Source: Oligoflexia bacterium
GTDB lineage: Bacteria > Bdellovibrionota_B > Oligoflexia > Oligoflexales > JAGOVF01
Assembly (NCBI GenBank): GCA_030432875.1
Contig: JAUILP010000018.1
Span: 1-52,399, forward strand
DNA length: 52,399 nt
Direction: 5' to 3'
The translations under genes and the position numbers were made by a program. A model generated the notes under the pieces. It did not search any database. It saw nothing but the letters and a program-made list of their open reading frames with translations, and had not been told where the DNA came from. Shown one piece after another: positions 16,798 to 24,530 of the stretch; the first letter of the stretch is position 1; each line of letters begins with the position of its first letter.

Positions 16798-18659
16798 GAT
16801 GCCCGTCCTCCCTTATCTTTCATGCGGCGCGACCGACGCGTAAACAGTAAGTATGCCCCAATAAGAACGCCCGAAGGAATGATGAGCATATTTAAAGCGA
16901 CTAATTTACCTTCAAGTTTTTCAATGTCCTCACGCAAATTTTTACGCACTTCACGGCGTTTTTTTCGGTAGGTGAGTTCTTCAGCACGAAACTTGTCAAT
17001 TTCTTGCTGCTGCTCATAAGTCAGGGTCACGCTACTCCCATCTGTTCTTTGGGCCTGTAAGTTATTTATACGCTCCTGCACTTCAGAAATCTTTTTCGAC
17101 AGTTCATCTTCAACATTTTTCCAATTGACCTGAGCATCCTTTTGCATTTCTATGATTTTTGTAAATGGCCGGGTCGTTTTTCCTCGCGACCGAATGGTAA
17201 TCAAATCTTCCTGACCAGACATGAATTCGACCGCATTAAGCAAAAAGGCTAAATTATCGTTTTTAGGACGCATCACAATTTGATTGCCAAATCGAAAACG
17301 GTCAACGCTATTTTGATCCGCAATAAAATCAAAATCTCCAATCACAAGAGCTAAAGACTCACCCTCAGCTTCATTGACATGACTTCCCGTCCACTGTTCA
17401 CTCCCGCCTTCCGGTGCTTCCTTAAAATGACTCGGAAATTTTCCCGCTCCTATGGCCGCGAGTGTGTGCTTGGTATTGTCGGGCTTAAACTCCTGAGTAA
17501 AATTCGCCGGTCCAACAAACTTTAGCATTTTAGGATCAGAAGCACCTGACTCCGCCGAGGTAGATATCAACTCTAGCCACTTAATCTCAGGGTTTTCGCT
17601 AATTTTTACGGATGAACCTTCGCCGTATAAAAAGGAAGAGAGCTGTGCTGTGATGCGGTGTTCTTTGTTGAAGACATCTTTATTTAAACTCATAAAAAAC
17701 GGATAGGTCAAAGCACCCATCTCAGTATTGATATTGGTCGCGTAATTAAAGTCCCCCACTATCTTTTCACCATCGAAACTAAGACCCCAACCTTGCATGA
17801 GCCCAGTAACATCTGAGGATGCTTTATATTCATAGGCCTGAGACGGGTCCTGAGTCTGAGCTACCATTGATAAATCTGTTCGAGAAAAACCATCTAGCAT
17901 CAGAATGAGCCTTCCCCCATGAAGAAGAAACTGTTCTAAAGCATAATTTTGTGCTGGGGTGAGTGCTTTGGGATGAGCCAAAATGGCAAGTTTTACCTGC
18001 GCCAGGTCTTTAAAACTTTCGCTCAAATTTACCACTTCATAAGACTTACCGAGTTCTTCAATAAAAGCAAAAGCAGGCGCTCCCGTCATAGGGTTTCCCC
18101 AAATACTCAGACTGGAATAAATGCCTATTTTAGCTTTTTCTTTGACACCTAGGCGAACTACGACTTCTGCCAAGTCATATTCGAGTTGATCTTCGCGGCG
18201 GGGATCAAAATAAGGAATGGCAACTTCTTTTTTACCCTGCAAAAATACTGCGCCAAAATAAAGATCATCCCCTTGGGGAAGTCGCGCAGCAGAAAGTCCA
18301 TATTTACGAGCCCACTCCTCCTCATCGGTATCGGGCCGAGGATCAACAAAAGATACTTTAATTTTGCCCCCGGAAAGCTTGGCAAATTCACGCAGTATTT
18401 CCCCAACCCTGGTGGCGTACGTTTTCATCGGCATGGGGGTTTCTTTGAGGGATTTAGAAAAATAAAATTTAACTTCAATATCCCCATCGAGTTTATCAAG
18501 TATTTTTTTACTTGCTGGAGATAAGCTATAAGATTTTTCTTCAGTAAAATCTAACCGAATATTGAACACACTGGCAATGATATTTATCGCCATGATCCCA
18601 ACAAATAATAACAATAATCCTACGCCAATTTGGCTAAACCGTGACTTAGCGGCACTCAT
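16794..18659 (-). CDS. GldG-like auxiliary component of an ABC transporter
   Basis: An N-terminal transmembrane helix (about 10-32) precedes a periplasmic ABC_transp_aux domain. Typical segments include RLDFTEEKSYSLSPASKKIL, IEVKFYFS and the YFDPRREDQLEYDLAEVVVRL block. Residues about 520-585 form a charged coiled coil, and a second membrane helix with a basic tail (LLFTRRSRRMKDKGG) ends the protein. GldG partners the GldF permease and GldA ATPase; in Bacteroidetes the set is needed for gliding, but related operons in other phyla have unknown cargo. The 21-base gap to the permease gene and the four-base overlap with DUF4340 show one operon. Confidence 0.85.
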   Translation of the reverse strand: MSAAKSRFSQIGVGLLLLFVGIMAINIIASVFNIRLDFTEEKSYSLSPASKKILDKLDGDIEVKFYFSKSLKETPMPMKTYATRVGEILREFAKLSGGKIKVSFVDPRPDTDEEEWARKYGLSAARLPQGDDLYFGAVFLQGKKEVAIPYFDPRREDQLEYDLAEVVVRLGVKEKAKIGIYSSLSIWGNPMTGAPAFAFIEELGKSYEVVNLSESFKDLAQVKLAILAHPKALTPAQNYALEQFLLHGGRLILMLDGFSRTDLSMVAQTQDPSQAYEYKASSDVTGLMQGWGLSFDGEKIVGDFNYATNINTEMGALTYPFFMSLNKDVFNKEHRITAQLSSFLYGEGSSVKISENPEIKWLELISTSAESGASDPKMLKFVGPANFTQEFKPDNTKHTLAAIGAGKFPSHFKEAPEGGSEQWTGSHVNEAEGESLALVIGDFDFIADQNSVDRFRFGNQIVMRPKNDNLAFLLNAVEFMSGQEDLITIRSRGKTTRPFTKIIEMQKDAQVNWKNVEDELSKKISEVQERINNLQAQRTDGSSVTLTYEQQQEIDKFRAEELTYRKKRREVRKNLREDIEKLEGKLVALNMLIIPSGVLIGAYLLFTRRSRRMKDKGGRAS

Positions 18660-18680
18660 ATCAACTCCTTTTTACTGGAT

Positions 18681-19439
18681 TTATGCTCTTCGGCGTCCAC
18701 CAAGAACAAAAGATGTTAACATCAAAGCGGTCAACATAATGGAAAGAAAATAAATGACATCTTTAAACTCAATAACCCCTTCACTCATAAGAGAATAATG
18801 ACTCATAAATCCCATGAGAGAAATGACATTAACGAGCACTGCCGGTAGGAAACTCGCGAGCAAATCCGTGAATACTCCCCAACCAAGTAGTACGAGGACC
18901 AGACAAATAATCACGCCCATTATAAATGCGATGACTTGGTTTTTGGTAAAAGAACTCGTAAAGCAGGTTATCGCTAGATACGCCCCCGCCATGAGGAGAC
19001 TCCCCACATATCCTGTGAGTATGACGCCGTTATCAGGATCACCTAAATAATTAACGGTAATGATGATAGGAAACGTAAGCAAAATGGCTATACCAATAAA
19101 AAGCCAGCCTGCAAAAAATTTGGCGAAAATCGCTTCGGTCTGGGTAACAGGAAGGGTAAATAATAATTCGTCCGTTCCCTCTCTACGCTCCTCCGCCCAT
19201 AAGCGCATGCCTACTGCGGGAACCAAAAATAAAAACAACCACGGATGAAACGTAAAAAAAATAGCCAGGCTCGCTTGGTTAGATTGAAAAAAATTGCCTA
19301 GGTAAAAAGTACAACCAAAGGCAGCGAGTAAAAAGATGACGACAAATACATACCCAACGGGGGTGCGAAAATACCCTAAAAATTCTCTCTTAAAGAGTGC
19401 GTGCCATGCGACCACTATATTATCTCCCTTCAAAAACAT
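18681..19439 (-). CDS. ABC-2 type permease (GldF-like)
   Basis: The 252-residue integral membrane protein has about six transmembrane segments. The first cytoplasmic region (LFKREFLGYFRTPVGYVFVV) and the LRLWAEERREGTDELLFTLPVT-like block (split here as MRLWAEERREGTDE and LLFTLPVT) are characteristic of GldF/NosY-type ABC-2 permeases. Its first base coincides with the last base of the ATPase stop codon (TAATG-type overlap). It forms the membrane channel of the four-gene exporter. Confidence 0.85.
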   Translation of the reverse strand: MFLKGDNIVVAWHALFKREFLGYFRTPVGYVFVVIFLLAAFGCTFYLGNFFQSNQASLAIFFTFHPWLFLFLVPAVGMRLWAEERREGTDELLFTLPVTQTEAIFAKFFAGWLFIGIAILLTFPIIITVNYLGDPDNGVILTGYVGSLLMAGAYLAITCFTSSFTKNQVIAFIMGVIICLVLVLLGWGVFTDLLASFLPAVLVNVISLMGFMSHYSLMSEGVIEFKDVIYFLSIMLTALMLTSFVLGGRRRA

Positions 19440-20359
19440 TAAATCGTAAGTTTGCGAAACACTTCATCAAGTTTCCCGGGAACTAAACGCAGAGACTGAA
19501 ATTGCCATCCCTGGTTTTGAGCATTGAGGGCTACTCCTGCGCTCAAATCCTTTCCCCCTTTGGGCGTAATCTTAAGTACAGATTCTTTTTCTTCTTCAAT
19601 ATTTTTAATCTCAGAAAGGTTTGCCAGATGGGTTTTGGCCTTTAAGCTGCTTTCATGATCGGAAAATTCTAAATAAATCATATTGTGGTGGTCAGCATTG
19701 TGAATCAGCCCCTGAGGCGAATCGTCGGCGACTAATTTGCCCTTAGCAATAATGATGGCTCTCTGACACACTGCCTCCACCTCTTCTAAGATATGCGTTG
19801 AGAGGAGAATAGTTTTTGTGGCACCCATGGCACGAATGATTTCGCGTACATCATGTTTTTGATTGGGATCGAGACCGTCAGTGGGTTCATCTAAAATCAA
19901 AATTGGTGGATCATGAATTAGAGCTTGGGCAAACCCAACGCGCTGACGAAAGCCTTTTGATAGGGTATCGATTGGCTGCTGCCAAACGCCCTCCAATTTG
20001 CACATATCTCGGACTCGTTCTAAGCCCTGCTGTTTTTCAGAGCTCGTCAGACACCGCACATCTGCGATAAAATTTAAAAACTCCACAACCGTCATCTCAC
20101 CATAGAGCGGGCAGCTTTCCGGCAAATACCCAAGCATTTTCTTTACGGCAAGAGGGTCGTCATTAATGGATTTTTCACCGAGCTTCGCATCACCTTTGCT
20201 TGCCTGCAGAAATCCTGCGAGAATTTTCATCGTTGTTGATTTTCCCGCGCCATTTGGGCCTAAAAAGCCACATACCTGACCACTTGGTACCGTAAAAGTC
20301 ACATCATCAACCGCACGAATGCTGCCAAAAAAACGAGAAAGACCTAGAACTTCAATCAT
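19439..20359 (-). CDS. ABC transporter ATP-binding protein (GldA-like)
   Basis: The 306-residue protein has Walker A (GPNGAGKST), Q-loop (YLPESCPLYGEMT), signature (LSKGFRQRVGFAQAL), Walker B (ILILDEPTDGLDP) and H-loop (LLSTHILEE), all intact. The C-terminal extension of about 80 residues is usual in this subfamily. It powers the GldF/GldG-like exporter encoded directly downstream and is the first gene of the operon, diverging from the phosphofructokinase gene. Confidence 0.9.
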   Translation of the reverse strand: MIEVLGLSRFFGSIRAVDDVTFTVPSGQVCGFLGPNGAGKSTTMKILAGFLQASKGDAKLGEKSINDDPLAVKKMLGYLPESCPLYGEMTVVEFLNFIADVRCLTSSEKQQGLERVRDMCKLEGVWQQPIDTLSKGFRQRVGFAQALIHDPPILILDEPTDGLDPNQKHDVREIIRAMGATKTILLSTHILEEVEAVCQRAIIIAKGKLVADDSPQGLIHNADHHNMIYLEFSDHESSLKAKTHLANLSEIKNIEEEKESVLKITPKGGKDLSAGVALNAQNQGWQFQSLRLVPGKLDEVFRKLTI

Positions 20360-20516
20360 TGCTTTTATTCCATTTTAAATGAATAGTAGTATGCAGAAAT
20401 TATTCTATCACAATGTCTTAAAAATATTTTGCCAAACTTATGTAAAATGTAAAGTGTATATATTGATCATGAAATTATGATATTTTTTTAAGACAAAAAA
20501 ACAAAGGAGCACTTCC

Positions 20517-21587
20517 TTGAAAATAGCTATTTGCACGAGCGGCGGAGATTGTGCGGGACTAAATGCCGCTATCGCCGCGGCAGTTAGGTTTGCTGAACAT
20601 AAATACCAGGTACCTCTTTGGGGCTTAAAATCCGGCCTTAACGCGCTTCTTGATCCGAGCACGAATCTTATAGAACTTACCTCAGCAAGCGTAGCAGGCA
20701 TTACGAGTCAGGGAGGCACTATTCTTTATTCTGCCAATTACGGCAGCCCATTTCGTGATGTTAGTGATAAAAAACCCATTATAAAATCTATGATCAAAAC
20801 AGCCCGCTCACTAGGCATCACTCATCTCATTGTTATTGGTGGTGAAGGGAGTCATGGCATCGCCAAAGAACTGCTCGGCAACGGCGTGACTTTTATCGGG
20901 GTTCCCAAAACCATCGACAATGATATGCCAGGCAATGAAATCACCATTGGTTTTAAAAGCGCCGTAGAAATTGCGGTACAATCAGCAGCCAACATTAAGA
21001 CCACCGCTAGAAGCCATGGGCGCTTTATGTTTTTAGAAGTCATGGGCCGCGACTGTGGCTCTCTCGCTTTAGAGGTGGGACTTGCCTCAGAAGCAGAATT
21101 TATTCTGATACCAGAAAAACCTTATTCCCTAGACGTGATCATTTCTAGATTAAAAACCCTTATCAAGTCTGGGCAAAACTATGGCCTAGGCATAATAGCT
21201 GAGGGGGCCTATCCGCTAGGTGGGGGTCAATGTTATATTTCCTCCTCAGGAAGTAGCAAAAAAAAGAAATTAGGCGGGGCCGCGCAGTTTCTTTCAGAGC
21301 AAATTTGGGAAAAAGAAGGGATCGAATCGCGGTCTGTTGTTCTTGGCCACATTCAGCGTGGCTGCCCGCCTATTTGTGACGATAGACTCCTAGCACAAAG
21401 GCTAGGCGTAAAAGCGGTTGAAGCCTGTTTCAACAAAATACAGAGTGACATTGTTCTCTGTATCAATGGCAACGTAATAAAAGCAAAACCCTACGCATCA
21501 TTTGATTTTAAGGCACGCAGAAGGGTTGAACCTTCAGATCCTATCCTAAAACTCGCGCAAAACTTTGATATTTGTCTTGGGACGTGA
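20517..21587 (+). CDS. pfkA: 6-phosphofructokinase
   Basis: The protein follows PFK architecture: an N-terminal glycine loop (TSGGDCAGLNAA), IGGEGS (108-112), the catalytic PKTIDND motif (130-136, base Asp134), and MGRDCGSLAL. It phosphorylates fructose 6-phosphate in glycolysis. The phosphoryl donor is uncertain. The GGEGS Gly111 position fits ATP users, while Lys131 before TIDND is the residue seen in PPi-dependent and some mixed-clade enzymes. The start is TTG at 20517, supported by AAAGGAGC six bases upstream. The 356-residue length is normal. A terminator-like hairpin follows at 21702. Confidence 0.85.
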   Translation: MKIAICTSGGDCAGLNAAIAAAVRFAEHKYQVPLWGLKSGLNALLDPSTNLIELTSASVAGITSQGGTILYSANYGSPFRDVSDKKPIIKSMIKTARSLGITHLIVIGGEGSHGIAKELLGNGVTFIGVPKTIDNDMPGNEITIGFKSAVEIAVQSAANIKTTARSHGRFMFLEVMGRDCGSLALEVGLASEAEFILIPEKPYSLDVIISRLKTLIKSGQNYGLGIIAEGAYPLGGGQCYISSSGSSKKKKLGGAAQFLSEQIWEKEGIESRSVVLGHIQRGCPPICDDRLLAQRLGVKAVEACFNKIQSDIVLCINGNVIKAKPYASFDFKARRRVEPSDPILKLAQNFDICLGT

Positions 21588-21642
21588 AGCGATAAATTTT
21601 AACTACCTATAATTAAATCTTTTTATAGAAAATCAGACGCTA

Positions 21643-21725
21643 GGGACGTGGTCCCCAGAGCCTATTAACAAATAGGTAATACCCCCAAAAAATCCCCTGA
21701 GGCTAAAACTTAGCTTGATTTTTTC
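21643..21725 (+). terminator. Three successive hairpins after pfkA; the last is terminator-like
   Basis: GGGAC-GTG-GTCCC (21643-21655), CCTATT-AACA-AATAGG (21661-21676) and GCTAA-AAC-TTAGC (21702-21714) are perfect stems. The last is followed by TTGATTTTTT and is the probable intrinsic terminator for pfkA. The stems are short, so termination efficiency is doubtful. Confidence 0.45.
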
Positions 21726-21803
21726 ACTTATTTTTGGTATGCAAAACACGACCATAATGATAATTTTCCTGTCACCACTGCTAGGCCAACAACCTTAATT
21801 AAC

Positions 21804-22688
21804 ATGAGATTCACAATGAGAATAAATTTTAACAAAGCCTGGATCTATGCGCTTGGCCTTTTGCTTTTTCAGGTGCCCCATGCCCTAGCACAAGCCACAC
21901 TTAGCTGCGAGGAAAGAGGTATTGATCCCGTTGAAACAAAAAAAAAGGGGTATACGATTACCGATTTTGAGGGACACATTACGAAATGTACCTCTGAAAC
22001 TTGCTGTAGGCTACGAGAGCTTTATGCGCGCGGCTTAGCTCCCGGTGATTTCAATGAATTAACAGAGATCACCGCTTTTTTTTATGATCCTGCCATATTA
22101 GTAACTGTATTAGACGAAGCGGGAATTCATCCCGTTGGCCCTTGGCCATTTCTTGATCTAAAATATGTTGGACAGGGCGTCGTAGCTTTGGCCCAAAAAG
22201 TTGGTGGTTTTCCTCGTTTGCACGCTTTAATCGGTAGCATAGCAATCTATCGCAAAAAGGAAGCGCCCGGCGGGACATGCCTCAAGGGTAGTGCTGCCTG
22301 TACTTTTCCTTTACTGAGTATTGAGTTTTTTGACCTAATGTTCTCAGGTCCAAGGGCAACCGAATACTCTATTAGTATTAGTGGTACAGCGGTTCACGAA
22401 ATTGCCCATGCAATCGATTTTAACTTGTTCCGATTAAGCTTTTGGACACGAGACCGCATAGACCCCGTCTTTCCCTCTAATATTTTTCCACGGGGACCTC
22501 ATATCACCGATTATGCACTGACTCCAGGAAATTTTGAATACTGGCCGGAAGCGGTTGTCGACTGGGTTTATGGCATAAAGTATAAACCGGGTGCTGGCCT
22601 TAAGTATGAAGAGAAGGTGCGTGAACCTCTTAGTCTGGAGCAACGCGCTATGCTCAAGAGTATTTTAGTTGATTGGCCCTTAGAATAA
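21804..22688 (+). CDS. Secreted protein with HExxH zinc-metallopeptidase motif
   Basis: The 294-residue product has a signal peptide (YALGLLLFQVPHALAQA) and a cysteine-containing N-terminal region. Residues about 196-206 read TAVHEIAHAID, a consensus HExxH zinc-binding site. A downstream glutamate in FEYWPEAVVDWVYG could be the third ligand, as in gluzincin and lethal-factor-like folds. It probably acts outside the cytoplasm on protein or peptide substrates. Two in-frame ATGs (21804 and 21816) are possible; neither has a strong ribosome-binding site. The precise family is not recognised. Confidence 0.65.
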   Translation: MRFTMRINFNKAWIYALGLLLFQVPHALAQATLSCEERGIDPVETKKKGYTITDFEGHITKCTSETCCRLRELYARGLAPGDFNELTEITAFFYDPAILVTVLDEAGIHPVGPWPFLDLKYVGQGVVALAQKVGGFPRLHALIGSIAIYRKKEAPGGTCLKGSAACTFPLLSIEFFDLMFSGPRATEYSISISGTAVHEIAHAIDFNLFRLSFWTRDRIDPVFPSNIFPRGPHITDYALTPGNFEYWPEAVVDWVYGIKYKPGAGLKYEEKVREPLSLEQRAMLKSILVDWPLE

Positions 22689-22951
22689 CTCATTCGGAAA
22701 AATATAATTTTTTTCCTTAGAATTTCACCGCCCCCATAAAGAAAACTTTAGAACTTTTACCCCCCTGCTCTCTAAAGCATTTAGCTTCCCAGTCGTCACA
22801 TTTAATTGAAGCCAAGATTTGGTTAAATTCCTGCAACCACACCATATTTAAGGAATTTTTTGACATTACCCCTGCACTTAACCTTGTCAAGAATCCGAGT
22901 GCGTGGTAGTTTTATTATGAATGTTCTCTGTTTATTTGAAAGGGCACCCAC

Positions 22952-23740
22952 TTGGACTACCAAAAAAGATTATACATAATTTTGTTTCCTAACCACGCAC
23001 TTGTCGCATCACATTTAACTCCTGAGCAATTTGCGCATCACTACCAACTAGGTTCTGGAAAATACTATGGTGGCAAGGTTATATTTGCTGAAATCAATGC
23101 CAAGTTTCGCAACCCCTATTTTAATATTGATAAGGCTTTTAAGGAACTTATTCCTCATTCTGATGGGGCGCCTAAGAAAACAAAATTTATTAGCTCTTAC
23201 CGAGTTTTAGAGCACCTGGACTTAGATATGCTTGAGAACTTATATTTATCAAATGAAAGCGGTAAAATTCAACCCCTCGAGGCAGCACCCTATGACAAAA
23301 CGCATAAACCGGGTTACGTGAGAACATTTGCAGAAATTTGCCCGCTATCCATGATGATTCTTAGTAGTTTAAACGCCGTTGATTTTGGGGCGTTTATAAC
23401 TCAAGCTGATAATCCCAAAGGATCACCTCAGTTATTTTTTACTCAGGTCGAATTAGATGCTGATGCCTTTTTAGAAGATTTTGCACAAAACCCTTTGATG
23501 AATAGCCCGTTACCATTTGTTCATCCCTCTAGACTTCGCGATGGCATATTAGAAATTAAAAAAAATAATCCTGACAAACCTGTCAAAGGCCTGAGCGTTT
23601 ACAGTGATTTGAATAAAATCAGTTTCCGTAGGATAAGACATGGCTTTTGGTTTACCTCGCAAACACAACACCGCTTTTATCCGATGCCAAGCCTAAAAGA
23701 AATTAGCGAAAAAAATCCAGCTTTTTATCGTGATATTTAG
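22952..23740 (+). CDS. Hypothetical protein (262 aa)
   Basis: The start is TTG at 22952, preceded by AAAGGG. The N-terminal part (RLYIILFPNHALVASHLTPEQFAHHY) reads like a compact alpha/beta domain, and the protein has no signal peptide. No catalytic motif is seen. The sequence is well-formed and resembles conserved hypothetical proteins of predatory-type delta-proteobacteria in style, but I cannot name a family. It converges with ung, ending five bases from its stop. Confidence 0.55.
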   Translation: MDYQKRLYIILFPNHALVASHLTPEQFAHHYQLGSGKYYGGKVIFAEINAKFRNPYFNIDKAFKELIPHSDGAPKKTKFISSYRVLEHLDLDMLENLYLSNESGKIQPLEAAPYDKTHKPGYVRTFAEICPLSMMILSSLNAVDFGAFITQADNPKGSPQLFFTQVELDADAFLEDFAQNPLMNSPLPFVHPSRLRDGILEIKKNNPDKPVKGLSVYSDLNKISFRRIRHGFWFTSQTQHRFYPMPSLKEISEKNPAFYRDI

Positions 23741-23745
23741 AGGTT

Positions 23746-24465
23746 TTATAAAGCATCGGAAGCTAAGCTCCAATTAATTGGCGTCCTGAGATGAGCAGTC
23801 AAAAAAGCATTTGCCTTAGAAAAATGCCGACATCCTAAAAACCCCCGATGCGCTGACAAGGGGGACGGATGGGGGGCTGTCAGAATCAGATGTTTCGTGC
23901 TTTCCCTGGTCACGATTTCAGCTTTTTTTATCGCGTAGCTTCCCCAAAGCATAAAAACTTTGGGCGTGTCATCCGCAGCAATCAACTTGATAATAGTATC
24001 GGTAAATCGCTCCCAACCTTTTTTTTGATGTGATCCTGCAAGTCCTTTTTCAACCGTCAAGGTGGCATTGAGCAGGAGGACGCCTTGCTTTGCCCAGGGC
24101 AGAAGATTGCCTGAGCGCGGAGGAACCAAGCCGAGATCTGCTTTTAATTCTAAAAAAATATTTTTCAGTGATGGGGGAATTGGGGTCGGTTCAAGAACGG
24201 AAAAGCTCAAACCATGTGCTTGACCTGGGCCATGATAAGGGTCTTGACCTAGGATCACAACACTCACTTCAGGAAATGGCGTGCTATTTAATGCCGTAAA
24301 ATATTCTTTGCCTCTTGGATATATTGTTTTTCCGGCTTGGTATTCACCAACTAAAAACTCCTTGAGACTGATCATATAATCAGCTTCAAACTCCTTATGT
24401 AGGAGCGCTTTCCAGGAAGGTTCTAAATCAAGCTTCATAGACTTAATGGAAGGCTTCATTGCCAT
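23746..24465 (-). CDS. ung: Uracil-DNA glycosylase
   Basis: The 239-residue enzyme has the family 1 motifs VVILGQDPYHGPGQAHGLSF (catalytic Asp in GQDPYHG) and HPSPLSAHRGFLGCRHFS (catalytic His), plus LLLNATLTVE. It excises uracil from DNA to begin base excision repair in the cytoplasm. It lies on the same strand as leuS and starts 66 bases downstream of its stop, so it may be co-transcribed with it. Confidence 0.95.
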   Translation of the reverse strand: MAMKPSIKSMKLDLEPSWKALLHKEFEADYMISLKEFLVGEYQAGKTIYPRGKEYFTALNSTPFPEVSVVILGQDPYHGPGQAHGLSFSVLEPTPIPPSLKNIFLELKADLGLVPPRSGNLLPWAKQGVLLLNATLTVEKGLAGSHQKKGWERFTDTIIKLIAADDTPKVFMLWGSYAIKKAEIVTRESTKHLILTAPHPSPLSAHRGFLGCRHFSKANAFLTAHLRTPINWSLASDAL

Positions 24466-24530
24466 TTTTTAGGCCCCTAAAAAACTTATCACTTCGGGTA
24501 AAATAAAGAAAACTTTTAAAAATTCTCACC

